Shown in pieces: positions 1 to 7,618 of a stretch of 36,489 nt of DNA. Within the stretch, counting starts at the first letter, position 1. The number at the start of each line of letters is the position of its first letter. The stretch lies in contig JAWVYO010000013.1 of NCBI GenBank assembly GCA_033722675.1, positions 1-36,489 on the forward strand, read 5' to 3'. The translations under genes and the position numbers were made by a program. The notes under the pieces are model-generated. The model saw only the letters and a list, made by a program, of their open reading frames with translations, did no database searches and had not been told where the DNA came from. The DNA is from DATHYU01 sp033722675. GTDB lineage: Bacteria > Actinomycetota > Acidimicrobiia > Spongiisociales > UBA11373.

Positions 1-4
1 CGGA

Positions 5-502
5 TCACGACTCCGTGACGTCGAGCAGGACCATCCGAGAGATCACCGTGCCGTCGCGCTCGACGATGCGGTCGATCGGCGGGCCGGGGAGCGTCTTGGC
101 GAACCATGCCGTCGTGGTGGTGTCGCCGTCGGAGCGCGTGTACCGCCAGCAGTCGTAGGTCCCCGCCGGGACCTCGCGCCGCTCCTCGACGACGGTCGTC
201 CCGTCCTCGGGGTAGGAGGCATGGGCCTGGAGATCGCCCCAGGTCGCCGAGCCGCGCTTGGGTTCCCCGATCGGCTCGCCGGCGAGGTCGGTGGTCGTCG
301 CCACGAACTGTCCGGTTTCGGCGTCCCCTTCGACGAACTCGCTCACACTGAGCACCGGGTCACCGCCGGCCTGCTCCACGCGGTACGTGGAGCGCCGCCC
401 CGGACGGCACGCGGCACGGATCTCCTCGGCCGAGAACGGGGTGGGATGGTGGTCGTCGCGGAGGCGGTGGTCGTCGGGGGGCAGCGGCATCGGCGGCACC
501 AT
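5..502 (-). CDS. Uncharacterised 165-aa cytoplasmic protein
   Basis: The function is not recognised. The protein is small and acidic, with no signal peptide and no membrane segment, so it is probably cytoplasmic. The N-terminal ~20 residues are rich in Pro, Asp and His. A segment FSAEEIRAACRPG and a later YDCWRYTRSDGD are the most recognisable stretches; the rest alternates short beta-like strands (TYRVE, VISRMVLLDV), suggesting a small beta-barrel or sandwich. I chose the ATG at 502 because GGAAG lies just upstream; an in-frame ATG at 490 is the alternative. The reading frame stays open far upstream, but there it is antisense-free repeat coding of the protease gene and not part of this protein. 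It lies 53 bp downstream of the protease gene on the same strand and may be co-transcribed with it. That it is a gene is fairly sure; its role is unknown. Confidence 0.7.
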   Translation of the reverse strand: MVPPMPLPPDDHRLRDDHHPTPFSAEEIRAACRPGRRSTYRVEQAGGDPVLSVSEFVEGDAETGQFVATTTDLAGEPIGEPKRGSATWGDLQAHASYPEDGTTVVEERREVPAGTYDCWRYTRSDGDTTTTAWFAKTLPGPPIDRIVERDGTVISRMVLLDVTES

Positions 503-555
503 ATCGCTTCCGGGGACCCGGCGTCGGCCGGGCCCCCGATCCGTCGTCGATCGGT

Positions 556-2382
556 TCAGCCGTAGTAGTCCTCGAGGAACGCCTGCACGGCCGGGTCGTC
601 CTCGTCGAGCACCGGATACGGACCGATGTCGTCGACCTCGACCACGTAGGGGATGCCGGCCGCATCGAGGGCTGCCATGAGGGCGGCGTCCTCGGCCTGC
701 ATCTCGGCGATCTCGTCGTCGGTGACATCCGGAGCATCCCAGCCGTCGTCGCCCTGGGTGTCGTCCCAACCGTCGTCGACGGGAGCGTCGTCCCACTCCT
801 CGTCCCAACCGTCGCCGTCGGCGGCGCCGTCGGTGCCGAACAGGTCCCCGTACACCGACTCGACCACGTCCCACGCGGCGGGGTCGGTCTCGTCGAACAC
901 CGGATAGGCACCGATGCCGTCCTCGACGATCTCGAAGGGGATGCCCGCCTCCTCCAGTGCCGCGATGAGCGCCGCGTCGAGGGCTTGCAACTCGGCCAGG
1001 TCGTCGTCCACGGGGGCTTCGTCCAACCCGGATCCGAGCGGGGCGTCGTCGACCGGCCCCTCGTCCCACCCGTCGCCGGGGGGCTCGCCCCAGGGCTCGT
1101 CGGCGGGGGGTGCGTCCCCGTCGCCACCGGGGAGCGGCTCGTCCCAACCGCCGCCCGGGAGCCCGAGACCGCCACCGAAGTGCTCCTCGTAGACGGCGTC
1201 CACGATGTCCCAGACCGCCGGATCGGTGTCGTCGAACATCGGGTACGCCCCGAGTTCGTCCTCGACGACCTCGTAGTCGATGCCGGCCTCGTCGAGGGCC
1301 TCCATGAGGGCACGGTCGATGGCCTGGATCTCGGCGAGCATCTCGTCCGTCAGCTCGTCGTCGAACGGGGCGTCACCCCAGGGGGCGTCGCCGCCGGGGA
1401 ACTCACCACCACCGGGGAAGTCACCGCCCGGGAAGGGGAACTCACCGCCGCCCGGGAAGTCACCGCCCGGGAAGGGGAACTCACCGCCGCCGGGGAAGTC
1501 ACCGCCCGGGAAGGGGAACTCACCGCCCCCGGGGAAGCCGCCGCCGGCGCCACGGTCCACGCCCTCGGTCTCCGGTTCGATCGTCCCGTCGAGCACCCCG
1601 GCGATCCATTCGCCGGACGACGCCACCTCGGCGTACACGCCGGGGAAATCCCCGTCGCACTCGTAGCCCCAGGACACGACGCCGACGACCTTGGCGCCCT
1701 CGTCGGTCTGCACGACGAGCGGTCCGCCGGAGTCTCCGTAGCACGAGTCGCCCTCGCCACCGGGCCGGCTGTCGCCGGCACACAGCATGCTGTCCGGATC
1801 GAACTCGCCCTCGAACGCCTCGGAGCACTCGTCGTCGCCGACGAGCGTCACGTCGGCCTCCTGGAGATCCTCCGGATGGCCGCCCTGGGCGTCCTGTCCC
1901 CAGCCGACGACGGTCGCACCCGTGCCGGCCGCGGAGACCGAGGCGTCGCCGATCCCCGCCGGAGTGACCGATGCCGGGGCCGAGAGCTCGATGATCGCCA
2001 TGTCGTTGGCGGCGTTCCACGGATCGAAGTCGGGATGCACCGCGATGCCGACGGCGACGATGCGCTCGCCGTCCGACGACGTGAGATTCGTCTGGCCGAT
2101 GACCGCCTCCACGGAGGCCGGGTCCACGATCTGACCCCCCTGCGCGGTCACGCAGTGGGCAGCGGTCAGCACGTGGGTCGGATCGATGAGCGTCCCGCCG
2201 CAGAACTGTCCGTCGTAGGAGTCGCCGCCGGCGTCCACGAGGGCCACGGCGTAGGGGTACTCCCCGACGTCGGCATCGGAGGGATGCTGGGAGGTGATGG
2301 CGCGCACGGGCGCGGCGAGCGCCAGCACGACCACGATGGCCAGGCCGAGCGAGAGCCTGCGACGCCGGGGGGTTGTCTTCAC
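556..2382 (-). CDS. Secreted trypsin-like serine protease with triplicated C-terminal module
   Basis: This is a 608-aa exported S1-family (chymotrypsin fold) endopeptidase. Residues 1-28 form a Sec signal peptide (RRRR, a hydrophobic core, then APVRA). The protease domain spans about 29-265 with the full catalytic triad: H76 in LTAAHC, D127 in NDMAII and S218 in GDSGGPL. D212, six residues before the Ser, suggests trypsin-like cleavage after Arg/Lys. Residues 280-332 are a Gly/Pro/Phe linker built on a 13-residue unit. Three copies of a roughly 50-55-residue acidic module follow (about 344-401, 461-515 and 556-608), each with an AxxxALxxAGI core, then GxYPVxDExDPA and an aromatic-rich end. 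I recognise no named domain in these modules. The GTG start at 2382 has AGGAGG six bases upstream; the longer open frame to 2667 lacks support. CTGAG repeats upstream suggest activator control. Confidence 0.93.
   Translation of the reverse strand: MKTTPRRRRLSLGLAIVVVLALAAPVRAITSQHPSDADVGEYPYAVALVDAGGDSYDGQFCGGTLIDPTHVLTAAHCVTAQGGQIVDPASVEAVIGQTNLTSSDGERIVAVGIAVHPDFDPWNAANDMAIIELSAPASVTPAGIGDASVSAAGTGATVVGWGQDAQGGHPEDLQEADVTLVGDDECSEAFEGEFDPDSMLCAGDSRPGGEGDSCYGDSGGPLVVQTDEGAKVVGVVSWGYECDGDFPGVYAEVASSGEWIAGVLDGTIEPETEGVDRGAGGGFPGGGEFPFPGGDFPGGGEFPFPGGDFPGGGEFPFPGGDFPGGGEFPGGDAPWGDAPFDDELTDEMLAEIQAIDRALMEALDEAGIDYEVVEDELGAYPMFDDTDPAVWDIVDAVYEEHFGGGLGLPGGGWDEPLPGGDGDAPPADEPWGEPPGDGWDEGPVDDAPLGSGLDEAPVDDDLAELQALDAALIAALEEAGIPFEIVEDGIGAYPVFDETDPAAWDVVESVYGDLFGTDGAADGDGWDEEWDDAPVDDGWDDTQGDDGWDAPDVTDDEIAEMQAEDAALMAALDAAGIPYVVEVDDIGPYPVLDEDDPAVQAFLEDYYG
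1393..1533 (-). repeat. 39-bp tandem repeat coding for Gly/Pro linker
   Basis: About three and a half head-to-tail copies of a 39-nt unit encode GGGEFPFPGGDFP repeats between the protease domain and the C-terminal modules. Copies are almost identical at the DNA level, so copy number probably varies by slippage or recombination. It lies in frame inside the protease gene, so it is a coding minisatellite and not an intergenic repeat. Confidence 0.9.
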
Positions 2383-2425
2383 GTGGGTCCTCCTGTGAGT
2401 TCGTCGGGAGCAACGGTATGGATCG

Positions 2426-2466
2426 ACCCTGAGAGCACCCTGAGACCACCTGAGGGACTTCTCAGG
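2426..2466. promoter_or_regulatory. Helically phased CTGAG repeats (possible operator)
   Basis: CTGAG occurs at 2429, 2440 and 2450, spaced 11 and 10 bp and so on one face of the helix. The first two lie in near-identical 11-mers, ACCCTGAGAGC and ACCCTGAGACC. An inverted copy, CTCAGG at 2461-2466, follows. The array lies in the 140-bp gap between the divergent protease and rhomboid genes, upstream of the protease start, where an OmpR-family response regulator could bind. Such regulators commonly use ~11-bp direct repeats. The identity of the regulator is not known. Confidence 0.45.
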
Positions 2467-2509
2467 TCCCGCCGAACGTTGGACGGGGGGACTAGACCAC
2501 CTCCGGCGG

Positions 2510-2515
2510 TACCGT
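2510..2515 (+). promoter_or_regulatory. Leaderless -10 element of rhomboid gene
   Basis: TACCGT matches the actinobacterial TANNNT -10 pattern and sits exactly 7 nt before the ATG at 2523. There is no Shine-Dalgarno sequence. Transcription would start at or next to the A of ATG. Confidence 0.55.
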
Positions 2516-2522
2516 CGCATCC

Positions 2523-3383
2523 ATGAGCACCGAGACCGGCACCACCTGCTACCGGCACCCGGACCGGACCACCCGCCTCGCCTGCAGCGAGTGCGGCCGG
2601 CCCATCTGCGTCGAGTGCTCCAACGACGCCGCCGTCGGCCAGAAGTGCCCCGAATGCTCCAAGCCACAGGGACGGGCCCGGGTGATCGACGCCCGCCGCA
2701 GCGTGACGCGCTCCAGTGCCACGCCGCTCGTCCTCGGGCTGATCGCCGTGAACGTCGGCATCTTCCTCCTCGGACTGGCCAGTACCGAACTGGACCGCGA
2801 GCTGTTCCTCGGCGGCGCCCAGTTCAACGAGACCGTCCGCGTGTCGCGAACCGACATCGTCCTCGGCATCGCCGGTGGCGAGTGGTGGCGGGCGTTGAGC
2901 GCCATGTTCCTGCACGGCTCGATCACCCACGTCCTCTTCAACATGTGGGCGCTGTGGCTCTTCGGCCCCGTGCTCGAGCGGCGCTTCGGGACGGCCGCCT
3001 TCGCCACGCTCTACGTCGCCTCGGGACTCAGCGGCAGCGCGGCGTACTACCTCCTCGGCGGACCCATCCCGGCGGTCGGTGCGTCGGGGGCGATCTTCGG
3101 TCTGTTCGGTGCCCTGCTCGCCGCGTCGTTCCGCCAGCGGCACACCGTGGCGGGACGCGCCGTCTTCAGCCAGCTCGGCCTGCTGCTCGCCATCAACCTC
3201 GCCCTCCCCCTCTTCGTGCCGAACATCGCCTGGCAGGCCCACATGGGCGGGCTCGTCGCCGGCGCCGCCATCGCCTTCGGCTGGGATCGCCTGCCACTGC
3301 GGGGCTCCGGCGTGGCCGGAGCACGGGTCGGCGTCGCAGCCGCCGTCGCCGTGGTGGCGCTCGGTGTCGTCATGTTCCTGTGA
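2523..3383 (+). CDS. Rhomboid intramembrane serine protease with N-terminal zinc finger
   Basis: This 286-aa polytopic membrane protease cleaves transmembrane helices of other membrane proteins. Residues 9-45 form a B-box-like zinc-binding domain with CYRH, CSECG, CVEC and CPEC motifs. Six or seven membrane segments follow from about residue 66. Rhomboid signatures are all present: HVLFNMW (H136, N140) in helix 2, the GASG catalytic motif at 186-189 with nucleophile S188, and H240 in AHMGG as the partner base. A zinc finger in front of a rhomboid domain is common in actinobacteria; its substrate is unknown. The ATG at 2523 is set by the leaderless promoter. The gene is divergent from the secreted protease, and purF follows after 78 bp. 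Confidence 0.92.
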   Translation: MSTETGTTCYRHPDRTTRLACSECGRPICVECSNDAAVGQKCPECSKPQGRARVIDARRSVTRSSATPLVLGLIAVNVGIFLLGLASTELDRELFLGGAQFNETVRVSRTDIVLGIAGGEWWRALSAMFLHGSITHVLFNMWALWLFGPVLERRFGTAAFATLYVASGLSGSAAYYLLGGPIPAVGASGAIFGLFGALLAASFRQRHTVAGRAVFSQLGLLLAINLALPLFVPNIAWQAHMGGLVAGAAIAFGWDRLPLRGSGVAGARVGVAAAVAVVALGVVMFL

Positions 3384-3448
3384 GAACCGTCACCGGACCC
3401 ACCCGAGCGGCAGGCTGACGGCGGGTCACCGCACGGGCGCCTGCCCAC

Positions 3449-3454
3449 TACGCT
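3449..3454 (+). promoter_or_regulatory. Leaderless -10 element of purF
   Basis: TACGCT lies 7 nt before the GTG at 3462, with no Shine-Dalgarno sequence between. This matches the TANNNT-N7-start arrangement seen at several other genes here. No convincing PurR box or guanine/PRPP riboswitch was seen in the 78-bp upstream gap. Confidence 0.55.
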
Positions 3455-3461
3455 GCCGGAC

Positions 3462-4874
3462 GTGGAGGGACCCACCTTCGATCGCCCCGGAGAGGCCTGC
3501 GGGGTCTTCGGCATCTATGCGCCGGGATCCGACGCCGCCCGCCTGAGCTACTTCGGGCTGTTCGCGCTGCAACACCGCGGCCAGGAGAGCGCCGGGATCT
3601 CGGTCTCCGACGGCGAGACCGTCACGGTGTACAAGGAGCTCGGGCTGGTCACGCAGGTCTTCGACGAGGCGACGCTCGGGGGGCTGGAGGGGCATCTGGC
3701 CGTCGGCCACACCCGCTACTCGACGACCGGGTCGTCGATCTGGGACAACGCCCAGCCGGCCTTCCGCCAGATCGGGACGACGGGGATCGCCCTCGCCCAC
3801 AACGGGAACCTGACGAACACCCGAGACCTCGCCGAGGCGATGCCCGACGTGGCTGCGTCGTCGGACTCCGAGCTCATGACCGAGGCGATCGCCCGGGCGA
3901 TCGACCCCGGACGATCCGACGGGCGGGAGCTGGAGCGGGCGATGCTCGAGGTACTGCCCTCCTTCGAGGGCGCCTTCTCGCTCGCCGTGATGGACCAGGG
4001 CCACCTCATCGCGGTGCGCGACCCGCGGGGCTTTCGGCCCCTGTGCCTCGGCCGGCTCGGACGGGGCTGGGTCGTGGCGTCGGAGACCGCGGCGCTCGAC
4101 ATCGTCGGCGCCGAGTTCGTCCGTGAGATCGAACCGGGGGAGATGGTCGCCATCGACGCCTCCGGCGTGCGGAGCCACCACCCCTTCGGCCCCGCCGACC
4201 CCCGGCTGTGCGTCTTCGAGTTCGTGTACTTCGCCCGGCCCGACTCGCTGCTCTACGGACGGGACGTCCACGGGGCGCGGCGGGCGATGGGCCACATCCT
4301 CGCCGAGGAGGCCCCGGCCAACGTCGACGTCGTGGTGCCGGTCCCCGAGTCGGGCATCCCCGCCGCCCAGGGGTACTCGGCCACCTCCGGCATCCGCTAC
4401 GTCGACGGCCTCGTGAAGAACCGCTACATCGGGCGAACGTTCATCGATCCCGCCCCGTCGCTGCGGGAACGGGGGATCCGGATGAAGCTCAACCCGATCC
4501 GCTCGAGCCTCGAGGGACGCCGCGTCGTGCTCGTGGACGACTCGATCGTGCGGGGCACGACGACGAAGAAGCTCGTGCAGATGGTGCGCGACGCCGGCGC
4601 CGCCGAGGTCCACCTGCGGATCTCGTCGCCGCCCTACCGCTGGCCCTGCTTCTACGGCATGGACACGTCGGATCGCGACAGCCTCCTCGCGGCCAAGAAG
4701 GACGTCGACGAGATCGCCGAGCACCTCGAGGTGGACTCCCTCGCCTACCTGTCGGTGGACGGCCTCATGCGGGCCGTGGGCAGCGACGGCAACTCCTTCT
4801 GCACGGCGTGTCTCACCGGCGAGTACCCCACCGAGATCGGCGTCGGGAAGTTCGTGCTCGAGGGCACGGCGTGA
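3462..4874 (+). CDS. purF: Amidophosphoribosyltransferase
   Basis: PurF carries out the first committed step of purine synthesis: PRPP plus glutamine gives 5-phosphoribosylamine, glutamate and pyrophosphate. It has 470 aa, normal for the family. The first 12 residues are a propeptide; processing exposes C13 (ACGVFG) as the N-terminal nucleophile of the class II glutaminase domain. The phosphoribosyltransferase domain carries the PRPP loop VVLVDDSIVRGTTT near residue 350. Cysteines in RLCVFEF, RWPCFYG and FCTACLTGEYP match the 4Fe-4S ligands of the Bacillus-type enzyme. The GTG start is fixed by the conserved propeptide and the leaderless promoter. Its stop overlaps the purM start by 4 bp, so the two are translationally coupled. 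Confidence 0.97.
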   Translation: MEGPTFDRPGEACGVFGIYAPGSDAARLSYFGLFALQHRGQESAGISVSDGETVTVYKELGLVTQVFDEATLGGLEGHLAVGHTRYSTTGSSIWDNAQPAFRQIGTTGIALAHNGNLTNTRDLAEAMPDVAASSDSELMTEAIARAIDPGRSDGRELERAMLEVLPSFEGAFSLAVMDQGHLIAVRDPRGFRPLCLGRLGRGWVVASETAALDIVGAEFVREIEPGEMVAIDASGVRSHHPFGPADPRLCVFEFVYFARPDSLLYGRDVHGARRAMGHILAEEAPANVDVVVPVPESGIPAAQGYSATSGIRYVDGLVKNRYIGRTFIDPAPSLRERGIRMKLNPIRSSLEGRRVVLVDDSIVRGTTTKKLVQMVRDAGAAEVHLRISSPPYRWPCFYGMDTSDRDSLLAAKKDVDEIAEHLEVDSLAYLSVDGLMRAVGSDGNSFCTACLTGEYPTEIGVGKFVLEGTA

Positions 4875-5881
4875 GCACGTACCGGGACGCCGGCGTCGAC
4901 CTCGACGCCGCCGACCGGCTCGTTGGACGCATCGCCGACGACGTCACCGCCACCTGGGGGCCCGACGTGGTCGGCGCCTTCGGGGGCTTCGCCGGCGGTA
5001 TTCGCCTGCCCGCCGACGTCGACGACCCGGTCCTCATGATGAGCACCGACGGGGTGGGGACGAAGGCCGAAGTCGCCCGCCGCGCCGGTCGCCTCCAGGG
5101 CCTGGGATTCGACCTCGTGGCCATGTGCGTCGACGACCTCGCCGCCGCCGGCGCCCGCCCCATCGCCCTCACCGACTACCTGACCGTCGGCACCATGGAC
5201 GAGACGCTGACGACCACCCTGATCGCATCGGTCGCCCGGGCCTGCGCCGCTGCCGGGGTCGCCCTGCTGGGCGGCGAGACGGCCGTGCACGCCGGGCTCC
5301 TCGACGCCGACGAGTTCGACCTCGCCGGGACCGCCCTCGGCGTCGTCGCCGGGGGCGCCGTCGTCGACGGCACCGGCGTCGAACCGGGCCAGACCGTCGT
5401 GGCGGTCGCCAGCCCCAATCTCCGGTCCAACGGCTTCTCGCTGGTCCGATCGGCCGTCCTGACCCGGATCGGGCTCGACCACGAGCTCCCCGGCGACGGT
5501 CGGCCGGCGGCCGAGGCGCTGCTGGAGCCGTCGGTGATCTACGCCCCGGCGATCGGGACGCTGATCGGCCGGGTCCCCGTGACCGGCCTCGTGCACGTCA
5601 CCGGTGGAGGCATCGCCGGCAACCTCGGCCGGATCCTCCCGGCCGGCGTCGCCGCGACCGTCGATCGGGCGACGTGGACCCCGCCCCCGGTGTTCGGCGA
5701 CGTCGCCCGGATCGGCGGCGTCGACCGCGACGAGATGTTCCGCACCTTCAACATGGGCGCCGGGTTCCTGGTCGTGACCACCGAACCGGACGCCGTGATC
5801 GCCGGGCTCGCCGAGGCCGGGCACGAAGCCTGGGCGTGTGGCACCGTCGGGGAGGGCGACGGGGCGTCGCTGGCCGGCTGA
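4871..5881 (+). CDS. purM: Phosphoribosylformylglycinamidine cyclo-ligase
   Basis: PurM (AIR synthetase) closes the imidazole ring of FGAM with ATP to give aminoimidazole ribonucleotide, the fifth step of purine synthesis. The protein has 336 aa, the usual length. Recognisable motifs are an N-terminal YRDAGVDLDAADRLV, the ATP/Mg-binding MMSTDGVGTKAEVA, LGGETAVHAG, SNGFSLVR, HVTGGGIAGNLGR and FNMGAGF. The GTG start at 4871 overlaps the purF stop (GTGA). An open frame runs on upstream inside purF, but it is the wrong frame of a real gene and is not used. The pair is a standard de novo purine operon; purL is not in the window. Confidence 0.97.
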   Translation: MSTYRDAGVDLDAADRLVGRIADDVTATWGPDVVGAFGGFAGGIRLPADVDDPVLMMSTDGVGTKAEVARRAGRLQGLGFDLVAMCVDDLAAAGARPIALTDYLTVGTMDETLTTTLIASVARACAAAGVALLGGETAVHAGLLDADEFDLAGTALGVVAGGAVVDGTGVEPGQTVVAVASPNLRSNGFSLVRSAVLTRIGLDHELPGDGRPAAEALLEPSVIYAPAIGTLIGRVPVTGLVHVTGGGIAGNLGRILPAGVAATVDRATWTPPPVFGDVARIGGVDRDEMFRTFNMGAGFLVVTTEPDAVIAGLAEAGHEAWACGTVGEGDGASLAG

Positions 5882-5902
5882 ACCCCACGCCGAGCCGTTC
5901 CC

Positions 5903-5908
5903 TACCAT
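5903..5908 (+). promoter_or_regulatory. Leaderless -10 element of the 564-aa aminotransferase
   Basis: TACCAT sits exactly 7 nt before the ATG at 5916, in the 34-bp gap after purM. No Shine-Dalgarno sequence is present. The gene therefore probably has its own promoter and is not only read through from purFM. Confidence 0.5.
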
Positions 5909-5915
5909 CCGGCCC

Positions 5916-7610
5916 ATGACGGACCTCCTCGCCCAGATCCGAGCGTCGGTGGTCGGTGCCCACGACACGGTCGAGGGACCGTTCGGACCGCGTCCCGTCG
6001 TCTACGCCGACTACACCGCTTCGGGCCGGGCGCTCACCTTCGTCGAGGACTACGTCCGCGACGTCGTGCTCCCCCTGTATGCCAACACCCACACCGAGTC
6101 CTCCGGCACGGGCCTGCAGACCACGCGCCTCCGAGAGGAGGCACGGGAGATCGTCCGGCGCTGCGTCGGTGCCGACGACGACCACGCCGTCATCTTCTGC
6201 GGGAGCGGCTCGACGGGCGCGATCGACCACCTCATCCGGATCCTCGGGCTGCGCATCCCCGCCGAACTCGACGACCGCTACGCCCTCACGGAGCGGATCC
6301 CCCCCGACGAGCGGCCCGTCGTGTTCATCGGCCCCTTCGAGCACCACTCGAACGAACTGCCCTGGCGGGAGTCGATCTGCGACGTGGTGACCATCGCCGA
6401 GGACGCCGACGGCCACATCGACCTCGACCATCTCGAGGCCGAGCTCGAAGCCCACGGCGACCGGCCCCTGAAGATCGGCTCGTTCTCGGCGGCGTCGAAC
6501 GTGACCGGCATCATCTCCGACACGGAGGCGATCGCCGCCCTCCTCCATCGCCACGGGGCCCTGTCCTTCTGGGACTTCGCCGCCGCCGCGCCCTACATCG
6601 GCATCCGCATGGGCCCCGCCGAGGCGGAGGGCTCCCACAAGGACGCCATCTTCCTCTCTCCCCACAAGCTCATCGGCGGGCCCGGCACGCCGGGGATCCT
6701 CGTGGTCCGCAAGGAGCTGCTCCGCAATCGCGTGCCGGCGGTGCCGGGCGGTGGCACCGTGTGGTACGTGTCCGCCGACGACCACCACTACGTCGCCGAC
6801 CCCGAGCACCGGGAGGAGGGCGGCACCCCCAACATCGTGGGAGCGATCCGGGCGGGGCTCGTCTTCCAGCTCAAGGAGGCCGTGGGCACCGACGTCATCC
6901 GGACGGCCGAGGAGTCCTTCATCCGCCGCGCCATCGATTCGTGGTCCGGGAACCCGAACATCGAGATCCTCGGCAACCCCGACGCCGACCGGCTGTCGAT
7001 CGTGTCGTTCACCCTTCGCCGGGGCGGCCGCTACCTCCACCACAACTACGTCGTGGCACTGCTCAACGACCTCTTCGGGATCCAGAGCCGCGGCGGCTGC
7101 TCGTGCGCCGGGCCCTACGGCCACCGGCTGCTGGGGATCGACATCGAGACCTCCCACGAGTTCGAACGCGAGATCGGTCGGGGGTGCGAGGGCATCAAGC
7201 CCGGCTGGGTCCGGGTGAACTTCAACTACTTCATCTCGGAGGAGACCTTCGCCTACGTGGTCGACGCCGTGCACCTCGTCGCCGACGAGGGATGGCGGCT
7301 CCTCCCCCGGTACGACTTCGAGCCCCTCAGCGGCCTGTGGCGGCACCGGGAGGGCCCGGCCGAACCGCCGTACTCGCTCCACCAGATCGCCTACGGCCCC
7401 GACGGGATCACCTACCCCGATCGGCGACGCGTCGAGCCCGAGCGATCGTTGTCCGACCACCTCGCCGAGGCCCGGCGGGTCCTCCTCGCCGCCACCGCGG
7501 ACGACGCCCCGCCCCCTCCGATCACGGTGGGCGCCGACTTCGAGCACCTGCGCTGGTTCCACCTCCCCGTCGAGGCCCACCGCGACCTGGCATCGCTCAC
7601 CGGCGGCTGA
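5916..7610 (+). CDS. Class V PLP-dependent aminotransferase, large form
   Basis: This is a 564-aa fold-type I PLP enzyme of the class V aminotransferase/cysteine desulfurase superfamily. It is longer than the usual 380-420 residues because of an added C-terminal region of about 100 residues. Visible features: substrate-side YADYTASGRAL (30-40), the phosphate-binding GSGSTGAI (96-103), D220 in WDFAAAAPY for the pyridine nitrogen, and the Schiff-base lysine K251 in SPHKLIGGPGTPG. A Cys pair C395/C397 in RGGCSCAGPYG occupies the place of the catalytic Cys loop of sulfur-mobilising relatives. The reaction is unknown; cysteine desulfurase or lyase chemistry is possible. The start is set by conservation beginning near residue 20 and by the leaderless promoter. 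The longer frame from 5838 overlaps purM and is rejected. Confidence 0.88.
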   Translation: MTDLLAQIRASVVGAHDTVEGPFGPRPVVYADYTASGRALTFVEDYVRDVVLPLYANTHTESSGTGLQTTRLREEAREIVRRCVGADDDHAVIFCGSGSTGAIDHLIRILGLRIPAELDDRYALTERIPPDERPVVFIGPFEHHSNELPWRESICDVVTIAEDADGHIDLDHLEAELEAHGDRPLKIGSFSAASNVTGIISDTEAIAALLHRHGALSFWDFAAAAPYIGIRMGPAEAEGSHKDAIFLSPHKLIGGPGTPGILVVRKELLRNRVPAVPGGGTVWYVSADDHHYVADPEHREEGGTPNIVGAIRAGLVFQLKEAVGTDVIRTAEESFIRRAIDSWSGNPNIEILGNPDADRLSIVSFTLRRGGRYLHHNYVVALLNDLFGIQSRGGCSCAGPYGHRLLGIDIETSHEFEREIGRGCEGIKPGWVRVNFNYFISEETFAYVVDAVHLVADEGWRLLPRYDFEPLSGLWRHREGPAEPPYSLHQIAYGPDGITYPDRRRVEPERSLSDHLAEARRVLLAATADDAPPPPITVGADFEHLRWFHLPVEAHRDLASLTGG

Positions 7611-7618
7611 CCCGGGGT

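Noticed and set aside
1393..1533. CRISPR-like repeat array
   Set aside because: The units are directly abutting without spacers and translate in frame as a Gly/Pro linker.
985..2526. Long plus-strand open frame (513 codons) opposite the protease gene
   Set aside because: It is antisense to a protein with a complete catalytic triad. Its translation is low-complexity Gly/Arg/Val with no domain, as expected from GC-rich third positions.
2383..2667. N-terminal extension of the protease to 703 residues
   Set aside because: The extension is Arg/Ser/Trp-rich, crosses the promoter region, and the signal peptide starts right after GTG 2382 with a good ribosome-binding site.
4208..5881. 557-codon extended PurM
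   Set aside because: The extension is the wrong frame of purF; the GTG at 4871 overlaps the purF stop and gives the normal PurM length.
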